A stretch of 64,000 bases of DNA, taken from NCBI RefSeq assembly GCF_029948085.1, contig NZ_JARZZP010000008.1, positions 1-64,000 of the forward strand, written 5' to 3'. A program made the translations under genes and the position numbers. Position 1 is the first letter of the stretch, and every line of letters begins with the position of its first letter. The stretch is from Streptococcus taonis. GTDB taxonomy: Bacteria > Bacillota > Bacilli > Lactobacillales > Streptococcaceae. Below the pieces are notes generated by a model. That model was not told where the DNA came from. It did not search any database and saw only the letters and a list, made by a program, of their open reading frames with translations. Shown here piece after piece: positions 18,608-29,046 of this stretch.

Positions 18608-20866
18608 ATGTTACCATTAAAAGAATTTGTACAAAATCGTTACAATAAATCTATCGCAGAATGCAGCAACGAAGAGCTTTATCTTGCTCTTCTTAACTAC
18701 AGCAAACTTGCTAGTAGCCAAAAACCAGTCAACACTGGTAAGAAAAAAGTTTACTACATCTCAGCTGAGTTCTTGATTGGTAAACTCTTGTCAAACAACT
18801 TGATTAACCTTGGTCTTTATGACGAAGTTAAAAAAGAACTTGCAGCTGCAGGTAAAGAGTTGATCGAAATCGAAGAAGTAGAATTGGAACCATCACTTGG
18901 TAATGGTGGTTTGGGACGTTTGGCAGCCTGCTTTATCGACTCAATCGCTACACTTGGTTTGAATGGTGACGGTGTTGGTTTGAACTACCACTTCGGTCTT
19001 TTCCAACAAGTGCTTAAAAACAACCAACAAGAAACGATTCCTAATGCTTGGTTGACTGACCAAAACTGGTTGGTTCGCTCAAGTCGTAGCTACCAAGTAC
19101 CATTTGCACACTTTACTTTGACATCAACTCTTTACGATATTGATGTTACTGGTTATGAAACAGCAACTAAAAACCGTTTGCGTTTGTTCGACTTGGATTC
19201 AGTTGATTCTTCAATCATTCAAGATGGTATCAACTTTGATAAGACAGATATCGCTCACAACTTGACTCTTTTCCTTTACCCAGACGATAGCGATAAACAA
19301 GGTGAATTGCTCCGTATCTTCCAACAATACTTCATGGTTTCAAACGGTGCGCAATTGATCATCGATGAAGCAATCGAAAAAGGAAGCAACTTGCACGACC
19401 TTGCTGACTACGCAGTTGTACAAATCAATGATACTCACCCATCAATGGTTATCCCTGAATTGATCCGTCTTTTGACTGAACGTGGTATCGAACTTGATGA
19501 AGCAATTTCAATCGTTCGTAGCATGACTGCCTACACTAACCACACAATCCTTGCTGAAGCCCTTGAAAAATGGCCTCTTGAATTCTTGGAAGAAGTGGTT
19601 CCTCACTTGGTACCAATCATCAAAGAATTGGATCGTCGTGTTAAAGCAGAATACAAAGACCCAGCTGTTCAAATCATCGATGAGAGCGGACGTGTTCACA
19701 TGGCTCACATGGATATCCACTACGGATACAGCGTAAACGGGGTTGCGGCTCTTCACACTGAAATCTTGAAGAACTCAGAGTTGAAAGCCTTCTACGACAT
19801 CTACCCAGAAAAATTCAACAACAAAACAAACGGTATTACTTTCCGTCGTTGGCTCATGCATGCTAACCCAAGATTGTCTCACTACTTAGATGAGATTCTT
19901 GGAGATGGTTGGCACCATGAAGCAGATGAGCTTGAAAAACTCTTGTCTTATGAAGATAAAGTAGCTGTAAAAGAAAAATTGGAAAGCATCAAGGCTCACA
20001 ACAAACGTAAATTGGCTCGTCACTTGAAAGAGCACCAAGGTGTGGAAATCAATCCAAACTCTATCTTTGACATCCAAATCAAACGTCTTCACGAGTACAA
20101 ACGTCAACAAATGAACGCTTTGTATGTGATCCACAAATATCTTGACATCAAGGCTGGAAACATCCCTGCTCGTCCAATCACAGTCTTCTTCGGTGGTAAA
20201 GCAGCTCCTGCCTACACAATTGCTCAAGACATCATCCACTTGATTCTTTGCATGTCAGAAGTGATTGCCAACGACCAAGCAGTGGCTCCACACTTGCAAG
20301 TGGTTATGGTTGAAAACTACAACGTTACTGCAGCAAGCTTCCTTATCCCAGCATGTGATATCTCTGAACAAATCTCATTGGCTTCTAAAGAAGCTTCAGG
20401 TACTGGTAACATGAAATTCATGTTGAACGGAGCTTTGACTCTCGGTACTATGGACGGAGCTAACGTGGAAATCGCTGAGTTGGTTGGAGACGAAAATATC
20501 TACATCTTCGGTGAAGATTCAGAAACTGTTATCGATCTTTACGCAAAAGCAGCTTACAAATCAAGCGAATTCTACGCTCGTGAAGCTATCAAACCATTGG
20601 TTGACTTCATCGTTAGCGATGCAGTTCTTGCAGCTGGAAACAAAGAGCGCTTGGAACGTCTTTACAATGAATTGATTAACAAAGACTGGTTCATGACTCT
20701 CCTTGACTTGGAAGACTACATCAAGGTGAAAGAGCAAATGCTTGCTGACTACGAAGACCGTGACGCATGGCTGGATAAAGTCATCGTCAACATTTCCAAA
20801 GCAGGATTCTTCTCATCTGACCGTACAATCGCTCAGTACAACGAAGATATCTGGCACTTGAACTAA
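18608..20866 (+). CDS. malP: Maltodextrin (glycogen) phosphorylase
   Basis: MalP splits maltodextrins with phosphate to release glucose-1-phosphate. The 752 residues belong to family GT35, with the pyridoxal-phosphate lysine in [20 protein letters not shown] (about 597-616), phosphate and glucan-binding blocks [13 protein letters not shown] (about 98-110) and [12 protein letters not shown] (about 277-288). It is shorter than animal enzymes because regulatory extensions are missing, as usual in Gram-positive bacteria. AGGAGA precedes the ATG. It lies 22 bases after malQ and ends the operon before a strong terminator. With no glg genes in view, degradation of imported dextrins is the likely role. 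Confidence 0.95.
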   Translation: MLPLKEFVQNRYNKSIAECSNEELYLALLNYSKLASSQKPVNTGKKKVYYISAEFLIGKLLSNNLINLGLYDEVKKELAAAGKELIEIEEVELEPSLGNGGLGRLAACFIDSIATLGLNGDGVGLNYHFGLFQQVLKNNQQETIPNAWLTDQNWLVRSSRSYQVPFAHFTLTSTLYDIDVTGYETATKNRLRLFDLDSVDSSIIQDGINFDKTDIAHNLTLFLYPDDSDKQGELLRIFQQYFMVSNGAQLIIDEAIEKGSNLHDLADYAVVQINDTHPSMVIPELIRLLTERGIELDEAISIVRSMTAYTNHTILAEALEKWPLEFLEEVVPHLVPIIKELDRRVKAEYKDPAVQIIDESGRVHMAHMDIHYGYSVNGVAALHTEILKNSELKAFYDIYPEKFNNKTNGITFRRWLMHANPRLSHYLDEILGDGWHHEADELEKLLSYEDKVAVKEKLESIKAHNKRKLARHLKEHQGVEINPNSIFDIQIKRLHEYKRQQMNALYVIHKYLDIKAGNIPARPITVFFGGKAAPAYTIAQDIIHLILCMSEVIANDQAVAPHLQVVMVENYNVTAASFLIPACDISEQISLASKEASGTGNMKFMLNGALTLGTMDGANVEIAELVGDENIYIFGEDSETVIDLYAKAAYKSSEFYAREAIKPLVDFIVSDAVLAAGNKERLERLYNELINKDWFMTLLDLEDYIKVKEQMLADYEDRDAWLDKVIVNISKAGFFSSDRTIAQYNEDIWHLN

Positions 20867-20895
20867 GAAACAAGATTTATACTAATACATTTTGT

Positions 20896-20929
20896 AAAAA
20901 AGCGAGTTTCGATTGAAATTCGCTTTTTT
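20896..20929. terminator. malP terminator
   Basis: AAAAAAGCGAGTTTC (20896-20910) pairs with GAAATTCGCTTTTTT (20915-20929), with one mismatch. Confidence 0.85.
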
Positions 20930-21020
20930 GAATGTTGTTAAGTTTATGCTGCTATGTCCTAAAAGAAAAGAGAAAAAATTTGTCTATCATTTGTAGCCTT
21001 AAAAATCAAACCTAGAGAAC

Positions 21021-21068
21021 ACTAAGAAGGCTGGTTGTACTACCTTTAAGCCTCAGGTTTTTCTTAGT
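21021..21068. repeat. Imperfect inverted repeat before small membrane gene
   Basis: ACTAAGAA (21021-21028) pairs with TTCTTAGT (21061-21068), with inner GGCT/AGCC. It has no T tract. It lies just upstream of the promoter at 21085-21113. Function unclear. Confidence 0.4.
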
Positions 21069-21084
21069 TGTTACCTCAAATTTC

Positions 21085-21113
21085 TTGTATTCGTTTACAA
21101 ATAGTATTATAAT
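21085..21113 (+). promoter_or_regulatory. Promoter of small membrane gene
   Basis: TTGTAT (21085-21090), 17-base spacer, TATAAT (21108-21113). Confidence 0.65.
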
Positions 21114-21143
21114 AGTATTATAGTAAAGAAAGAGGGTGTTCTT

Positions 21144-21350
21144 ATGTGGAAAAAATATTTTTCAAAATATAAATGGACTGATTTATTTTGGATTCTTTTT
21201 GTAATTTGGTCATGCCTTTATATGGGTAATAGTTTTTCGTTTCCACTTACTCATCAAGAAATCTCTTTTCATGGATGTTGTTATGGGGCAGCACTTGCCT
21301 TATATCACTTGCTATTTATTGATAAATTTGTCATTTCGAATCGAAAATAA
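21144..21350 (+). CDS. Small hydrophobic protein of unknown function
   Basis: A 68-residue protein with two probable membrane segments (about 14-31 and 44-61), rich in Trp, Tyr and Phe, with a Cys-Cys pair (HGCCYG, about 43-48). It has its own promoter (TTGTAT-17-TATAAT) and the ribosome site AGAGGGTG before the ATG. It lies alone between the mal operon and the convergent rlmA gene. I recognise no family; the promoter and ribosome site make it more than a chance open frame. Confidence 0.55.
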   Translation: MWKKYFSKYKWTDLFWILFVIWSCLYMGNSFSFPLTHQEISFHGCCYGAALALYHLLFIDKFVISNRK

Positions 21351-21409
21351 ATGGTGAGGTTAAAATTTTTTACACTTTTAGAATAGACACTTGAAAAATC
21401 GTGATTTAA

Positions 21410-21436
21410 ACCCGCATCTCAAGAAGAGGTGCGGGT
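21410..21436 (-). terminator. Terminator between small ORF and rlmA
   Basis: ACCCGCA and TGCGGGT form a GC-rich stem with further CTC/GAG pairing. The minus strand continues TTTAAAT and the plus strand CTTGTCTT, so it probably serves both converging genes. Confidence 0.7.
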
Positions 21437-21459
21437 CTTGTCTTATCTAAAAAATTTGT

Positions 21460-22308
21460 TTACAGTGATTTCCCCACAAGTATCTCAGCTTCAATGGTAA
21501 TCTCTGTTAAGTCGCTCCAGTCAATTTTGCTTTGGTCAACGTGGAAAAGTAAGGGTGTCATACTAAGCAGGGCTTGGCGTTGCTCAGTTGTGATGGGTTT
21601 GGTCAGGGAAGCTATCTGACTAGATTGGATGCTGAAGTGTTCTTGGAAATGTTCCTTAATATCTTGATTGGAATAGTCCTTCTTTGTCAGCTGGTCTTGT
21701 ACCATTTGGCGGATTTCTTTGAGGTGGTTTTCGGTAGGAACGACCTTGATCAAGATACCATCTTTTGATAAAACGCGACGAAATTCTCCATAGTTGGCAG
21801 GCGAGAAGATATCAAGCAGAATATCCATGCTGGCGTCTTTTATAGGAAGTCGAGCCAAGTCACCAACAAACCAATTGACTGTCCAGTTGGGTTCGCTTTT
21901 GGCTGCGATTTGGACCGAATCTTTTGAAATATCAAAGGCATAGAAGGTTTTATCAGAGTGACTTTCTTGGAGTTTGCGAGAGTAAAAGCCTTCACCACAA
22001 CCGATATCCAAGACAGTTTTTGCGGATGGATTCGTTGCCAGTAGGTCCGAGATGGTTTCTAAAATAGCCTGATAAAATCCAGCTTCTAGGATTTGCTGGC
22101 GGTTTTGAAAGTTTTCCTTGTCGTAGTTAGCGGATTGCTTGATTTGCGGTGCTAGATTGACATAGCCGAATTTTGCTAGGTCAAAAGAATGGCGATGCTC
22201 ACACTTGAGACTAGACTCTACCAAGGTCAGTTTTTCTTGGCAGATAGGGCAGGCAAAGGCGGTCGCAGAAGCAAAGCGCTGGAGTTTGGGTTTGAGGTTT
22301 GTATTCAT
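21460..22308 (-). CDS. rlmA: 23S rRNA (guanine-N1) methyltransferase, RlmA type
   Basis: The enzyme methylates a guanine in hairpin 35 of 23S rRNA using S-adenosylmethionine; the Gram-positive RlmA(II)/TlrB group acts on G748, next to the macrolide exit-tunnel site. The 282 residues have an N-terminal zinc finger (CPIC at about 20-23, then C-E-H-R-H at about 35-39) and a Rossmann methyltransferase domain with VLDIGCGEGFYSRKL (about 98-112). Length is normal. Its ATG lies 53 bases beyond the tyrS stop, so both are read the same way. The position of the modified base is taken from the family. Confidence 0.85.
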   Translation of the reverse strand: MNTNLKPKLQRFASATAFACPICQEKLTLVESSLKCEHRHSFDLAKFGYVNLAPQIKQSANYDKENFQNRQQILEAGFYQAILETISDLLATNPSAKTVLDIGCGEGFYSRKLQESHSDKTFYAFDISKDSVQIAAKSEPNWTVNWFVGDLARLPIKDASMDILLDIFSPANYGEFRRVLSKDGILIKVVPTENHLKEIRQMVQDQLTKKDYSNQDIKEHFQEHFSIQSSQIASLTKPITTEQRQALLSMTPLLFHVDQSKIDWSDLTEITIEAEILVGKSL

Positions 22309-22361
22309 AGTTTTAGTCTAGCAAAAAAAGGACTGGATAGCAAATGCCTCCAGTCTGTTTT

Positions 22362-23618
22362 TTAATATGTAAGGACGAAGTATTTTTTCTTACCACGGCG
22401 GATAACAGTCAGTTCGTTCTCTAACTTATCTGCATCTCCTAAGACATAGTCAAGGTCTTGGATACGGTCGCCGTTGACGTAGATGGCTCCGTTTTGTACG
22501 TCTTCACGAGCTTGGCGTTTTGAATTAACAACGCCAGATGAAACGAGCAATTCTACGATGTTGTGATTTTCGTCTGCTTGTACTTGGTAGTTTGGTACAC
22601 CACGAAGTCCTTGTTTGAGTTCTTTGACAGAAAGGTTTTTGATATTTCCTGCAAAGAGTTGCTCAGTGATGTTGAGGGCTTCATTGTAAGCTTCTTCTCC
22701 GTGTACAAGTGTCACGACTTCACGAGCCAAGACTTTTTGAGCCAAGCGTTCGTGTGGAGCTGCTTCAAACTGTTTGCGGATATCTTCAATCTCATCCAGT
22801 GACAAGAAGGTAAAGATCTTCAAGAAGCGAACAGCGTCAGCATCCATGACGTTCATCCAGAATTGGTACATTTCGTATGGAGAAGTCTTTTCAGGGTTGA
22901 GCCAAACAGCATTCCCTTCAGATTTACCAAATTTTTTACCAGTCGCGTCTGTGATGAGTGGAACAGTAATCACGTGACCAGTCTTGTCAGCCTTACGGCG
23001 AAGCAATTCAGTACCAGCTGTCATATTTCCCCACTGGTCAGAACCACCGATTTGAAGAGTGACATTGTGGTCTTGGTTAAGAACGAAGAAGTCGTAACCT
23101 TGCATGATTTGGTAGGCAAACTCAGTGTAAGAAATCCCTGTTTCAATACGTTTCTTCACAGACTCCTTACTCATCATGTAGTTGACGGTGAAGTATTTTC
23201 CGATATCACGGAGGAAATCAATGAAGCTGATGCTGCCAAACCAGTCGTAGTTGTTGACCATGACAGCTTTATTTTCACCATTTTCAAAGTCAAGAAAGCG
23301 AGAAAGTTGTCCTTGGATAGACTTGACCCAGCCATCTACTGTGTCTTTTGTTTGGAGACTACGCTCAGCATCTTTGAAGGACGGATCTCCGATGAGACCT
23401 GTAGCACCGCCAACGAGCGCATAAGGTTTGTGACCTGCTAGCTGCAAACGACGACTTGTCAAGATTGCGACAAGGTGGCCTAGGTGAAGGCTGTCAGCAG
23501 TTGGATCGTAGCCAGTATAATAAGAAACTTGACCTTCTTCTAGGGCTTTACGTAAAGCTTCTTCATCAGTCGTTTGAAAAATCAAACCACGCTCTTTTAG
23601 CTCATCAAAAATGTGCAT
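22362..23618 (-). CDS. tyrS: Tyrosyl-tRNA synthetase
   Basis: TyrS charges tRNA-Tyr. The 418 residues hold the class I HIGH-type motif (SLHLGHLV, about 43-50), the KMSKS variant KFGKSEG (about 230-236) and a C-terminal S4 RNA-binding domain ([18 protein letters not shown], about 366-383). Length is typical. AAAGGAGAAAAGAC precedes the ATG on the minus strand. I saw no T-box leader in the gap toward mutL. Confidence 0.97.
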   Translation of the reverse strand: MHIFDELKERGLIFQTTDEEALRKALEEGQVSYYTGYDPTADSLHLGHLVAILTSRRLQLAGHKPYALVGGATGLIGDPSFKDAERSLQTKDTVDGWVKSIQGQLSRFLDFENGENKAVMVNNYDWFGSISFIDFLRDIGKYFTVNYMMSKESVKKRIETGISYTEFAYQIMQGYDFFVLNQDHNVTLQIGGSDQWGNMTAGTELLRRKADKTGHVITVPLITDATGKKFGKSEGNAVWLNPEKTSPYEMYQFWMNVMDADAVRFLKIFTFLSLDEIEDIRKQFEAAPHERLAQKVLAREVVTLVHGEEAYNEALNITEQLFAGNIKNLSVKELKQGLRGVPNYQVQADENHNIVELLVSSGVVNSKRQAREDVQNGAIYVNGDRIQDLDYVLGDADKLENELTVIRRGKKKYFVLTY

Positions 23619-23739
23619 GTGTCTTTTCTCCTTTATAAAATATTGTTTCTACCTATTGTACCACAAACTGTGGAAATAACCTAGTAAAATCGGGAAGAAA
23701 GTTGCTGCTTGGACTTTTTTGGAAACGAGTGAAATATGG

Positions 23740-23745
23740 TATAAT
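23740..23745 (+). promoter_or_regulatory. Extended -10 promoter for mutL
   Basis: TGGTATAAT ends at 23745. It lies upstream of the RUP-like element, so that element would be transcribed in the mutL leader. Confidence 0.6.
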
Positions 23746-23755
23746 AGCACTAGCT

Positions 23756-23862
23756 TATACTCAATGAAAATCAAAGAGCAAACTAGGAAGCTAGCCGAAG
23801 GCTGTACTCGAGTACGGCAAGGCGAGACTGACGTGGTTTGAATTTGATTTTTGAAGAGTATT
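23756..23862 (+). repeat. RUP-like element, copy 1
   Basis: About 107 bases that begin TATACTCAATGAAAATCAAA and end TTTGATTTTTGAAGAGTA, giving imperfect terminal inverted repeats, with the interior ACTAGGAAGCTAGCC and GACTGACGTGGTTTGAA. These match my memory of the RUP repeat of pneumococcus, whose length is 107 bp. It lies between a -10 box and mutL. Confidence 0.8.
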
Positions 23863-23907
23863 ATTTTCAGAGAAATAGATAAAAACAGTTGAGAAAGGGG
23901 CTGAAAG

Positions 23908-25857
23908 ATGTCTCATATTATTGAATTGCCAGAAGTCTTGGCCAACCAGATTGCAGCAGGAGAAGTGATCGAACGTCCTGCCAGTGTGGTTAAAGAGTTA
24001 GTTGAAAATGCCATCGATGCTGGTTCTAGTCAGATTATCGTTGAGATCGAGGAAGCTGGTCTTAAGAAGATCCAAATCACAGATAACGGGCACGGGATTG
24101 CTCACGATGAAGTCGAGTTAGCTCTCCGCCGTCATGCGACCAGTAAGATTAAGAATCAGGCAGATCTTTTTCGGATTCGTACGCTCGGTTTCCGTGGTGA
24201 AGCCTTGCCCTCTATCGCTTCTGTCAGTGTTCTGACTCTTTTGACTGCAGTTGAGGGTGCAAGTCATGGGACCAAGCTAGTGGCTCGCGGAGGAGAAGTA
24301 GAAGAAGTTGTGCCTGCGACCAGTCCTGTTGGGACCAAGGTTTGTGTGGAGGATATTTTTTTCAATACACCAGCTCGTCTCAAGTATATGAAGAGCCAGC
24401 AGGCAGAGTTGTCTCATATCATCGATATCGTCAATCGTCTGGGGCTAGCCCATCCTGAGATTTCCTTTAGTTTGATTAGTGATGGCAAGGAAATGACACG
24501 GACAGCTGGTACGGGTCAACTGCGTCAGGCCATTGCTGGGATTTATGGTTTAGCTAGTGCCAAAAAGATGGTTGAAATTGAGAATTCTGACCTAGATTTT
24601 GAAATTTCAGGCTTTGTTTCCTTGCCTGAGTTGACTCGTGCCAATCGCAACTATATCAGCCTCTTCATCAATGGCCGTTATATCAAGAACTTCCTGCTTA
24701 ATCGTGCCATTTTAGATGGTTATGGAAGCAAGCTCATGGTAGGGCGTTTTCCGCTGGCTGTTATTCACATCCATATCGATCCTTATCTAGCAGATGTCAA
24801 TGTGCATCCAACCAAGCAAGAAGTGCGGATTTCTAAGGAAAGAGAGCTGATGGCGCTGGTTTCAGAAGCTATCGCAAAGAGTCTCAAGGAACAGACCTTG
24901 ATTCCAGACGCCTTGGAAAATCTTGCCAAGTCTACGGTTCGTAATCGTGAAAAAGTAGAGCAAACGACTTTGCCGTTGAGAGAAAATACGCTTTACTATG
25001 AAAAAAATGAACCTACAAGACCGACTCAAGCTGAGGTAGCAGACCATCAGGTAAATTTGACAGAAGAAAGACAGGATTTGAATCTGTTTGCTAAGGAAAC
25101 CTTGGACCAGATAACCAAACCAGCCAAACTGCATTTTGCAGAGAGAAAATCGGTCAGCTACGACCAACTAGATCATCCAGAGTTAGATATGGCTAGTTTG
25201 GATAAGGCTTATGACAAGCTGGAACGAGAAGAATCTTCGAGCTTCCCAGAGTTGGAATTTTTCGGTCAAATGCACGGAACCTATCTCTTTGCTCAAGGGC
25301 GAGATGGGCTCTACATCATAGACCAGCATGCGGCCCAGGAGCGGGTTAAGTACGAAGAGTACCGCGAAAGCATTGGCAATGTTGACCAGAGCCAACAGCA
25401 ACTCCTAGTGCCTTACATCTTTGAATTCCCAGCAGATGATGCCCTTCGTCTCAAGGAAAGAATGCCTCTTTTAGAGGAAGTGGGAGTCTTTCTAGCAGAA
25501 TATGGTGAGAATCAATTCATCCTTCGGGAACATCCTATTTGGATGGCAGAGGAGGAAATCGAGTCAGGGATCTACGAGATGTGTGATATGCTCCTTTTGA
25601 CCAAGGAAGTTTCAATCAAGAAATACCGAGCAGAGCTAGCGATCATGATGTCCTGCAAGCGGTCCATCAAGGCTAACCACCGTATCGATGACCACTCGGC
25701 TAGACAACTCCTCTACCAACTCTCTCAATGTGACAACCCCTATAACTGTCCACACGGACGTCCTGTTTTGGTCCACTTTACCAAGTCAGACATGGAAAAG
25801 ATGTTCCGTCGCATTCAGGAAAATCATACGAGCCTCCGAGAGCTAGGCAAATACTAA
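23908..25857 (+). CDS. mutL: DNA mismatch repair protein MutL (HexB)
   Basis: MutL couples mismatch recognition by MutS to strand removal. The 649 residues begin with a GHKL ATPase domain ([12 protein letters not shown] about 32-43, DNGHGI about 58-63, [13 protein letters not shown] about 92-104). The variable linker (about 340-440) is followed by a C-terminal dimerisation domain with the nicking-endonuclease motif DQHA-x2-E-x4-E (about 472-483), [12 protein letters not shown] and CPHGRP. So it appears to be a latent endonuclease, as expected where MutH is absent. RUP-like repeats lie on both sides, the second overlapping its stop codon. Confidence 0.97.
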   Translation: MSHIIELPEVLANQIAAGEVIERPASVVKELVENAIDAGSSQIIVEIEEAGLKKIQITDNGHGIAHDEVELALRRHATSKIKNQADLFRIRTLGFRGEALPSIASVSVLTLLTAVEGASHGTKLVARGGEVEEVVPATSPVGTKVCVEDIFFNTPARLKYMKSQQAELSHIIDIVNRLGLAHPEISFSLISDGKEMTRTAGTGQLRQAIAGIYGLASAKKMVEIENSDLDFEISGFVSLPELTRANRNYISLFINGRYIKNFLLNRAILDGYGSKLMVGRFPLAVIHIHIDPYLADVNVHPTKQEVRISKERELMALVSEAIAKSLKEQTLIPDALENLAKSTVRNREKVEQTTLPLRENTLYYEKNEPTRPTQAEVADHQVNLTEERQDLNLFAKETLDQITKPAKLHFAERKSVSYDQLDHPELDMASLDKAYDKLEREESSSFPELEFFGQMHGTYLFAQGRDGLYIIDQHAAQERVKYEEYRESIGNVDQSQQQLLVPYIFEFPADDALRLKERMPLLEEVGVFLAEYGENQFILREHPIWMAEEEIESGIYEMCDMLLLTKEVSIKKYRAELAIMMSCKRSIKANHRIDDHSARQLLYQLSQCDNPYNCPHGRPVLVHFTKSDMEKMFRRIQENHTSLRELGKY

Positions 25858-25961
25858 TACTCTTCGAAAATCTCTTTAAACTGCGTCAGCCTTACCTTGT
25901 CTAACTTAAGTTATGCCTACGGTTAGCTTCCTAGTTTACTCTTTGATTTTCATTGAGTATA
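25855..25961 (-). repeat. RUP-like element, copy 2
   Basis: About 107 bases in the opposite orientation to copy 1: it begins TAATACTCTTCGAAAATC and ends TTTGATTTTCATTGAGTATA. Its first bases are the mutL stop codon. It fills the gap between mutL and ruvA, where pneumococcus has the riboflavin genes. Confidence 0.8.
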
Positions 25962-25977
25962 AATTGAAGGGAAAATT

Positions 25978-26571
25978 ATGTACGAATATCTAAAAGGTAT
26001 CATTACCAAAATTACTGCTAAATACATCGTTCTAGAAGCTAACGGCATCGGCTACATCTTACACGTAGCCAATCCTTATGCTTACTCAGGACAAGTCAAT
26101 CAAGAAGCGCAAATCTATGTGCATCAAGTCGTTCGCGAAGATGCTCATCTCCTTTACGGTTTCCGTTCAGAAGACGAGAAAAAACTCTTTCTCAGCTTGA
26201 TTTCGGTGTCGGGCATTGGTCCTGTATCAGCTCTGGCTATCATTGCAGCTGATGACAATGCAGGGCTTGTTCAAGCCATCGAGACTAAGAATATAACCTA
26301 CCTGACCAAGTTCCCTAAAATCGGGAAGAAAACAGCCCAACAGATGGTCTTGGACTTAGAAGGTAAGGTGGTTGTGGCCGGTGACGACCTTCCTGCTAAG
26401 GTGGCAGTGCAAACCAACGCTGAAAACCAAGAACTGGAAGAAGCAATGGAGGCCATGTTGGCACTGGGCTACAAGGCAACTGAGCTTAAGAAAATCAAGA
26501 AATTCTTTGAAGGAACTTCTGATACAGCTGAAAACTACATCAAATCGGCCCTTAAGATGTTGGTGAAATAG
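25978..26571 (+). CDS. ruvA: Holliday junction DNA helicase subunit RuvA
   Basis: RuvA binds four-way junctions as a tetramer and loads the RuvB motor for branch migration. The 197 residues show the three expected parts: an N-terminal OB-fold (about 1-62), two helix-hairpin-helix motifs ([14 protein letters not shown] about 76-89 and [19 protein letters not shown] about 111-129) and a C-terminal UBA-like RuvB-binding domain (about 150-197). Length is normal. AAGGGAAAATT precedes the ATG. tag follows nine bases after its stop. ruvB is not in this window. Confidence 0.96.
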   Translation: MYEYLKGIITKITAKYIVLEANGIGYILHVANPYAYSGQVNQEAQIYVHQVVREDAHLLYGFRSEDEKKLFLSLISVSGIGPVSALAIIAADDNAGLVQAIETKNITYLTKFPKIGKKTAQQMVLDLEGKVVVAGDDLPAKVAVQTNAENQELEEAMEAMLALGYKATELKKIKKFFEGTSDTAENYIKSALKMLVK

Positions 26572-26580
26572 GAGATTTCT

Positions 26581-27144
26581 ATGGCAAAACGTTGTGGCTG
26601 GGTTAAAATGACCAATCCGTTATATATAGCTTACCATGATGAAGAATGGGGCCAGGCCCTCCATGATGACCAAGCATTGTTTGAGTTATTGTGCATGGAA
26701 ACCTATCAGGCAGGCCTGTCTTGGGAAACGGTGCTCAACAAACGCCAAGCTTTCCGAGAAGCCTTTCATGGCTATCAAATTCAAGCTGTTGCAGACATGA
26801 CGGATGAAGAATTGGAAGCTTTGATGGATAATCCAGCCATCATCCGCAATCGTGCCAAGATATTTGCGACGCGAGCCAACGCTCAGGCTTTTCTACAAGT
26901 TCAGGCAGAATTCGGAACTTTTGATGCTTATCTTTGGTCTTTTGTAGATGGGAAGACCATTGTGAATGATGTACCTGACTACAGCCAGGCGCCTGCCAAA
27001 ACAGCTCTATCTGAAAAATTATCCAAAGAATTCAAAAAACGTGGCTTCAAATTTACTGGACCAGTCGCTGTCTTGTCCTATCTGCAGGCTGCAGGTCTGG
27101 TTGATGACCATGAGAATGATTGTGAATGGAAGGGGCTTAAATGA
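26581..27144 (+). CDS. tag: DNA-3-methyladenine glycosylase I
   Basis: Tag removes 3-methyladenine from alkylated DNA. The 187 residues match the family, including the zinc-binding residues: Cys near the start (KRCGWV), His in AYHDEEWG (about 19-26) and the C-terminal His/Cys pair in DDHENDCEW (about 173-181), and WETVLNKRQAFREAF in the middle. Length is normal. It lies nine bases after ruvA and overlaps the next start by four (ATGA), giving a ruvA-tag-CPBP unit. Confidence 0.95.
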   Translation: MAKRCGWVKMTNPLYIAYHDEEWGQALHDDQALFELLCMETYQAGLSWETVLNKRQAFREAFHGYQIQAVADMTDEELEALMDNPAIIRNRAKIFATRANAQAFLQVQAEFGTFDAYLWSFVDGKTIVNDVPDYSQAPAKTALSEKLSKEFKKRGFKFTGPVAVLSYLQAAGLVDDHENDCEWKGLK

Positions 27145-27815
27145 AGTCTACAAAATATAAGGGAGTTCTGATTTTTGGGCTCCTATATACAATTCTCTTT
27201 GTATTTGATGGCGTTAGATGGTTGGCTTCCCTGATGCCATCTACCATTGCAAATTATCTAGTCTATGTAGTATTAGCACTATACGGCTCTTTCTTGTTCA
27301 AGGATCGATTAATCCAACAATGGAATGAGATTAGAAAAACTAAAAGAAAATTCTTCTTTGGCGTCTTAACAGGATGGCTCTTTCTCATTCTGATGACTGT
27401 TGCCTTTGGATTTATATCAGAGTTGTTGAGGCAGTTTTTCGGGCTGGTCGGACAAGGTCTAAACCAGTCGAATATTCAAAGCACCTTTCAAGAGCAACCA
27501 CTACTGATAGCAGTTTTTGCCTGCATCATTGGACCTTTGGTGGAAGAACTCTTTTTCCGTCAGCTCTTATTGCATCACTTGCAGAAAAGTCTGCCAAGTT
27601 GGCTAAGCATTCTTCTGGTAGGAATTGTCTTTGCTCTGACTCATATGCATAATGTAAGTTTATCAGAGTGGGTCGGTGCAGTCGGATACTTAGGTGGGGG
27701 CCTTGCCTTTTCTATTATTTATGTGAAAGAAAAGGAGAATGTCTACTATCCCCTACTTGTTCACATGTTAGGCAATAGCCTTTCCTTTATTATTTTAGCC
27801 ATCGGTAGTATATGA
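27141..27815 (+). CDS. CPBP family intramembrane glutamic protease
   Basis: The 224-residue membrane protein has about seven hydrophobic segments and the CPBP catalytic motifs: EELFFRQ (EExxxR, about 134-140), ALTHMHN (about 166-172) and HMLGNSL (about 212-218). Such proteases are related to the CAAX-processing enzyme Rce1; in streptococci some serve bacteriocin self-immunity, others are unassigned. It overlaps tag by four bases (ATGA) and lies before a bidirectional terminator. It is only distantly like the CPBP protein at 7321-7962. Confidence 0.8.
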   Translation: MKSTKYKGVLIFGLLYTILFVFDGVRWLASLMPSTIANYLVYVVLALYGSFLFKDRLIQQWNEIRKTKRKFFFGVLTGWLFLILMTVAFGFISELLRQFFGLVGQGLNQSNIQSTFQEQPLLIAVFACIIGPLVEELFFRQLLLHHLQKSLPSWLSILLVGIVFALTHMHNVSLSEWVGAVGYLGGGLAFSIIYVKEKENVYYPLLVHMLGNSLSFIILAIGSI

Positions 27816-27841
27816 TGAAAATGCTAGTAACGATACTGAAA

Positions 27842-27867
27842 AAAGCTGAGAAATTCATCTCAGCTTT
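27842..27867. terminator. Bidirectional terminator
   Basis: AAAGCTGAGA (27842-27851) pairs perfectly with TCTCAGCTTT (27858-27867). The minus-strand gene's stop codon lies inside the stem. Confidence 0.85.
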
Positions 27868-28897
27868 CTTTGTTATAGTCAAAGCGAATGACTTGCTCCG
27901 TTGCATCTACATGGGCGTGGACTCCGAAGGGTACAATTGCTCTTGGAGTTGCGTGTCCGATATTCAGATTATAGACAATTGGGATATTGCTGTCAATGAT
28001 ATCCAATAGTGCCTCTTTATAGTCGTCATAGAAAGTTTCATCCATAGGTTTTCCGACCAAGATTCCATTGATGACCTCGAATATGCCAGTGTCTTTTAAA
28101 GTCCGCAACATCTTTTTGAAGTCTTCTGGCTCAGGCTTTTCTTCGCTTGCTTCTAGCAAGAGAATTTTTCCTTCCCAGTCTGACAAGTCAGGGAAAAGTT
28201 TGTATTTTTGGCAGAGCTCCGTGCTGTCTGCGTATCGAGAGTTGTCAAAGATATCGTAGAGAGATTCGAGACAACCACCGAGGATTTCTCCCTCAAACTG
28301 AGCATTGCCTTGTAACAAGTCAAAACCTGTATTTGCATGGCTGACACGAGGTGTTCCCAAGGCTTTGGGACTAAAATCAGTCCGTTCCTCATACCAAACG
28401 TTACTAGGGCGAATTTCTGAGATTTTTCCAGTCTCAATCAATTCTTTAAAGTAGTGGCGGCTATATGGCAACATTTCTTTGTCTAATTCACAAATATCTG
28501 CTAAAAAGGATTGCCCATAAAAAGTTTTGATTCCTAGTTTATGCAACATGAGATGGTTCATAGTCGTATCCGAGAAACCAAGAAAAATCTTTTGTTTGAT
28601 AACTTTTTCTAGTTGGTCATTTTCAAAAAGATAGGGTAATAAACGATAGGTATCGTCTCCACCGATGGCGCATAGGATCATGTCGATGCTATCATCAGAA
28701 AAGGCCTGAATTAAATCCTCTGCACGTGCTTCAGGATGGTTCTTGATAAAGTCTAAGCCTTTTAGTGAATGAGGTAAAAAGATAGGATTGAGTCCGAGGT
28801 CTTTGAGACGTTGGACTCCCAAGTCCACTTCGTGTTTGACAAAGTCTTCTCCGATAATGCCACTAGACAAACTAACAATTCCAATAGTAGAAGACAT
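27860..28897 (-). CDS. S66 family peptidase (LD-carboxypeptidase / MccF-like)
   Basis: S66 enzymes cleave L,D-peptide bonds in cell-wall peptides or, in the MccF branch, inactivate microcin C-type peptide nucleotides. The 345 residues contain a serine-nucleophile elbow in GFSDTT (about 112-117), a Glu-containing block GGCLESLYDI (about 206-215) and a C-terminal His in NIGHATPRA (about 315-323), consistent with the Ser-Glu-His triad. The strong site AGGAGG precedes the ATG on the minus strand. It stands alone between terminators. I cannot tell whether it acts in wall recycling or in self-protection. Confidence 0.85.
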   Translation of the reverse strand: MSSTIGIVSLSSGIIGEDFVKHEVDLGVQRLKDLGLNPIFLPHSLKGLDFIKNHPEARAEDLIQAFSDDSIDMILCAIGGDDTYRLLPYLFENDQLEKVIKQKIFLGFSDTTMNHLMLHKLGIKTFYGQSFLADICELDKEMLPYSRHYFKELIETGKISEIRPSNVWYEERTDFSPKALGTPRVSHANTGFDLLQGNAQFEGEILGGCLESLYDIFDNSRYADSTELCQKYKLFPDLSDWEGKILLLEASEEKPEPEDFKKMLRTLKDTGIFEVINGILVGKPMDETFYDDYKEALLDIIDSNIPIVYNLNIGHATPRAIVPFGVHAHVDATEQVIRFDYNKES

Positions 28898-29001
28898 ATA
28901 TTATCCTCCTAGAAATAAATTGATGCTATTGTATCACAAAAGATGAGGGGAAACAACAAGAATTAGAGCCAGAAGAAGGCTTTTAGATCAAGAAAGTAGT
29001 A

Positions 29002-29031
29002 AAAAAGCAACCAATCGTGTGGTTGCTTTTT
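29002..29031 (-). terminator. Terminator of the SemiSWEET gene
   Basis: AAAAAGCAACC (29002-29012) pairs with GGTTGCTTTTT (29021-29031); the minus strand ends in T. Confidence 0.85.
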
Positions 29032-29046
29032 ATAGTAGTTGCATTC

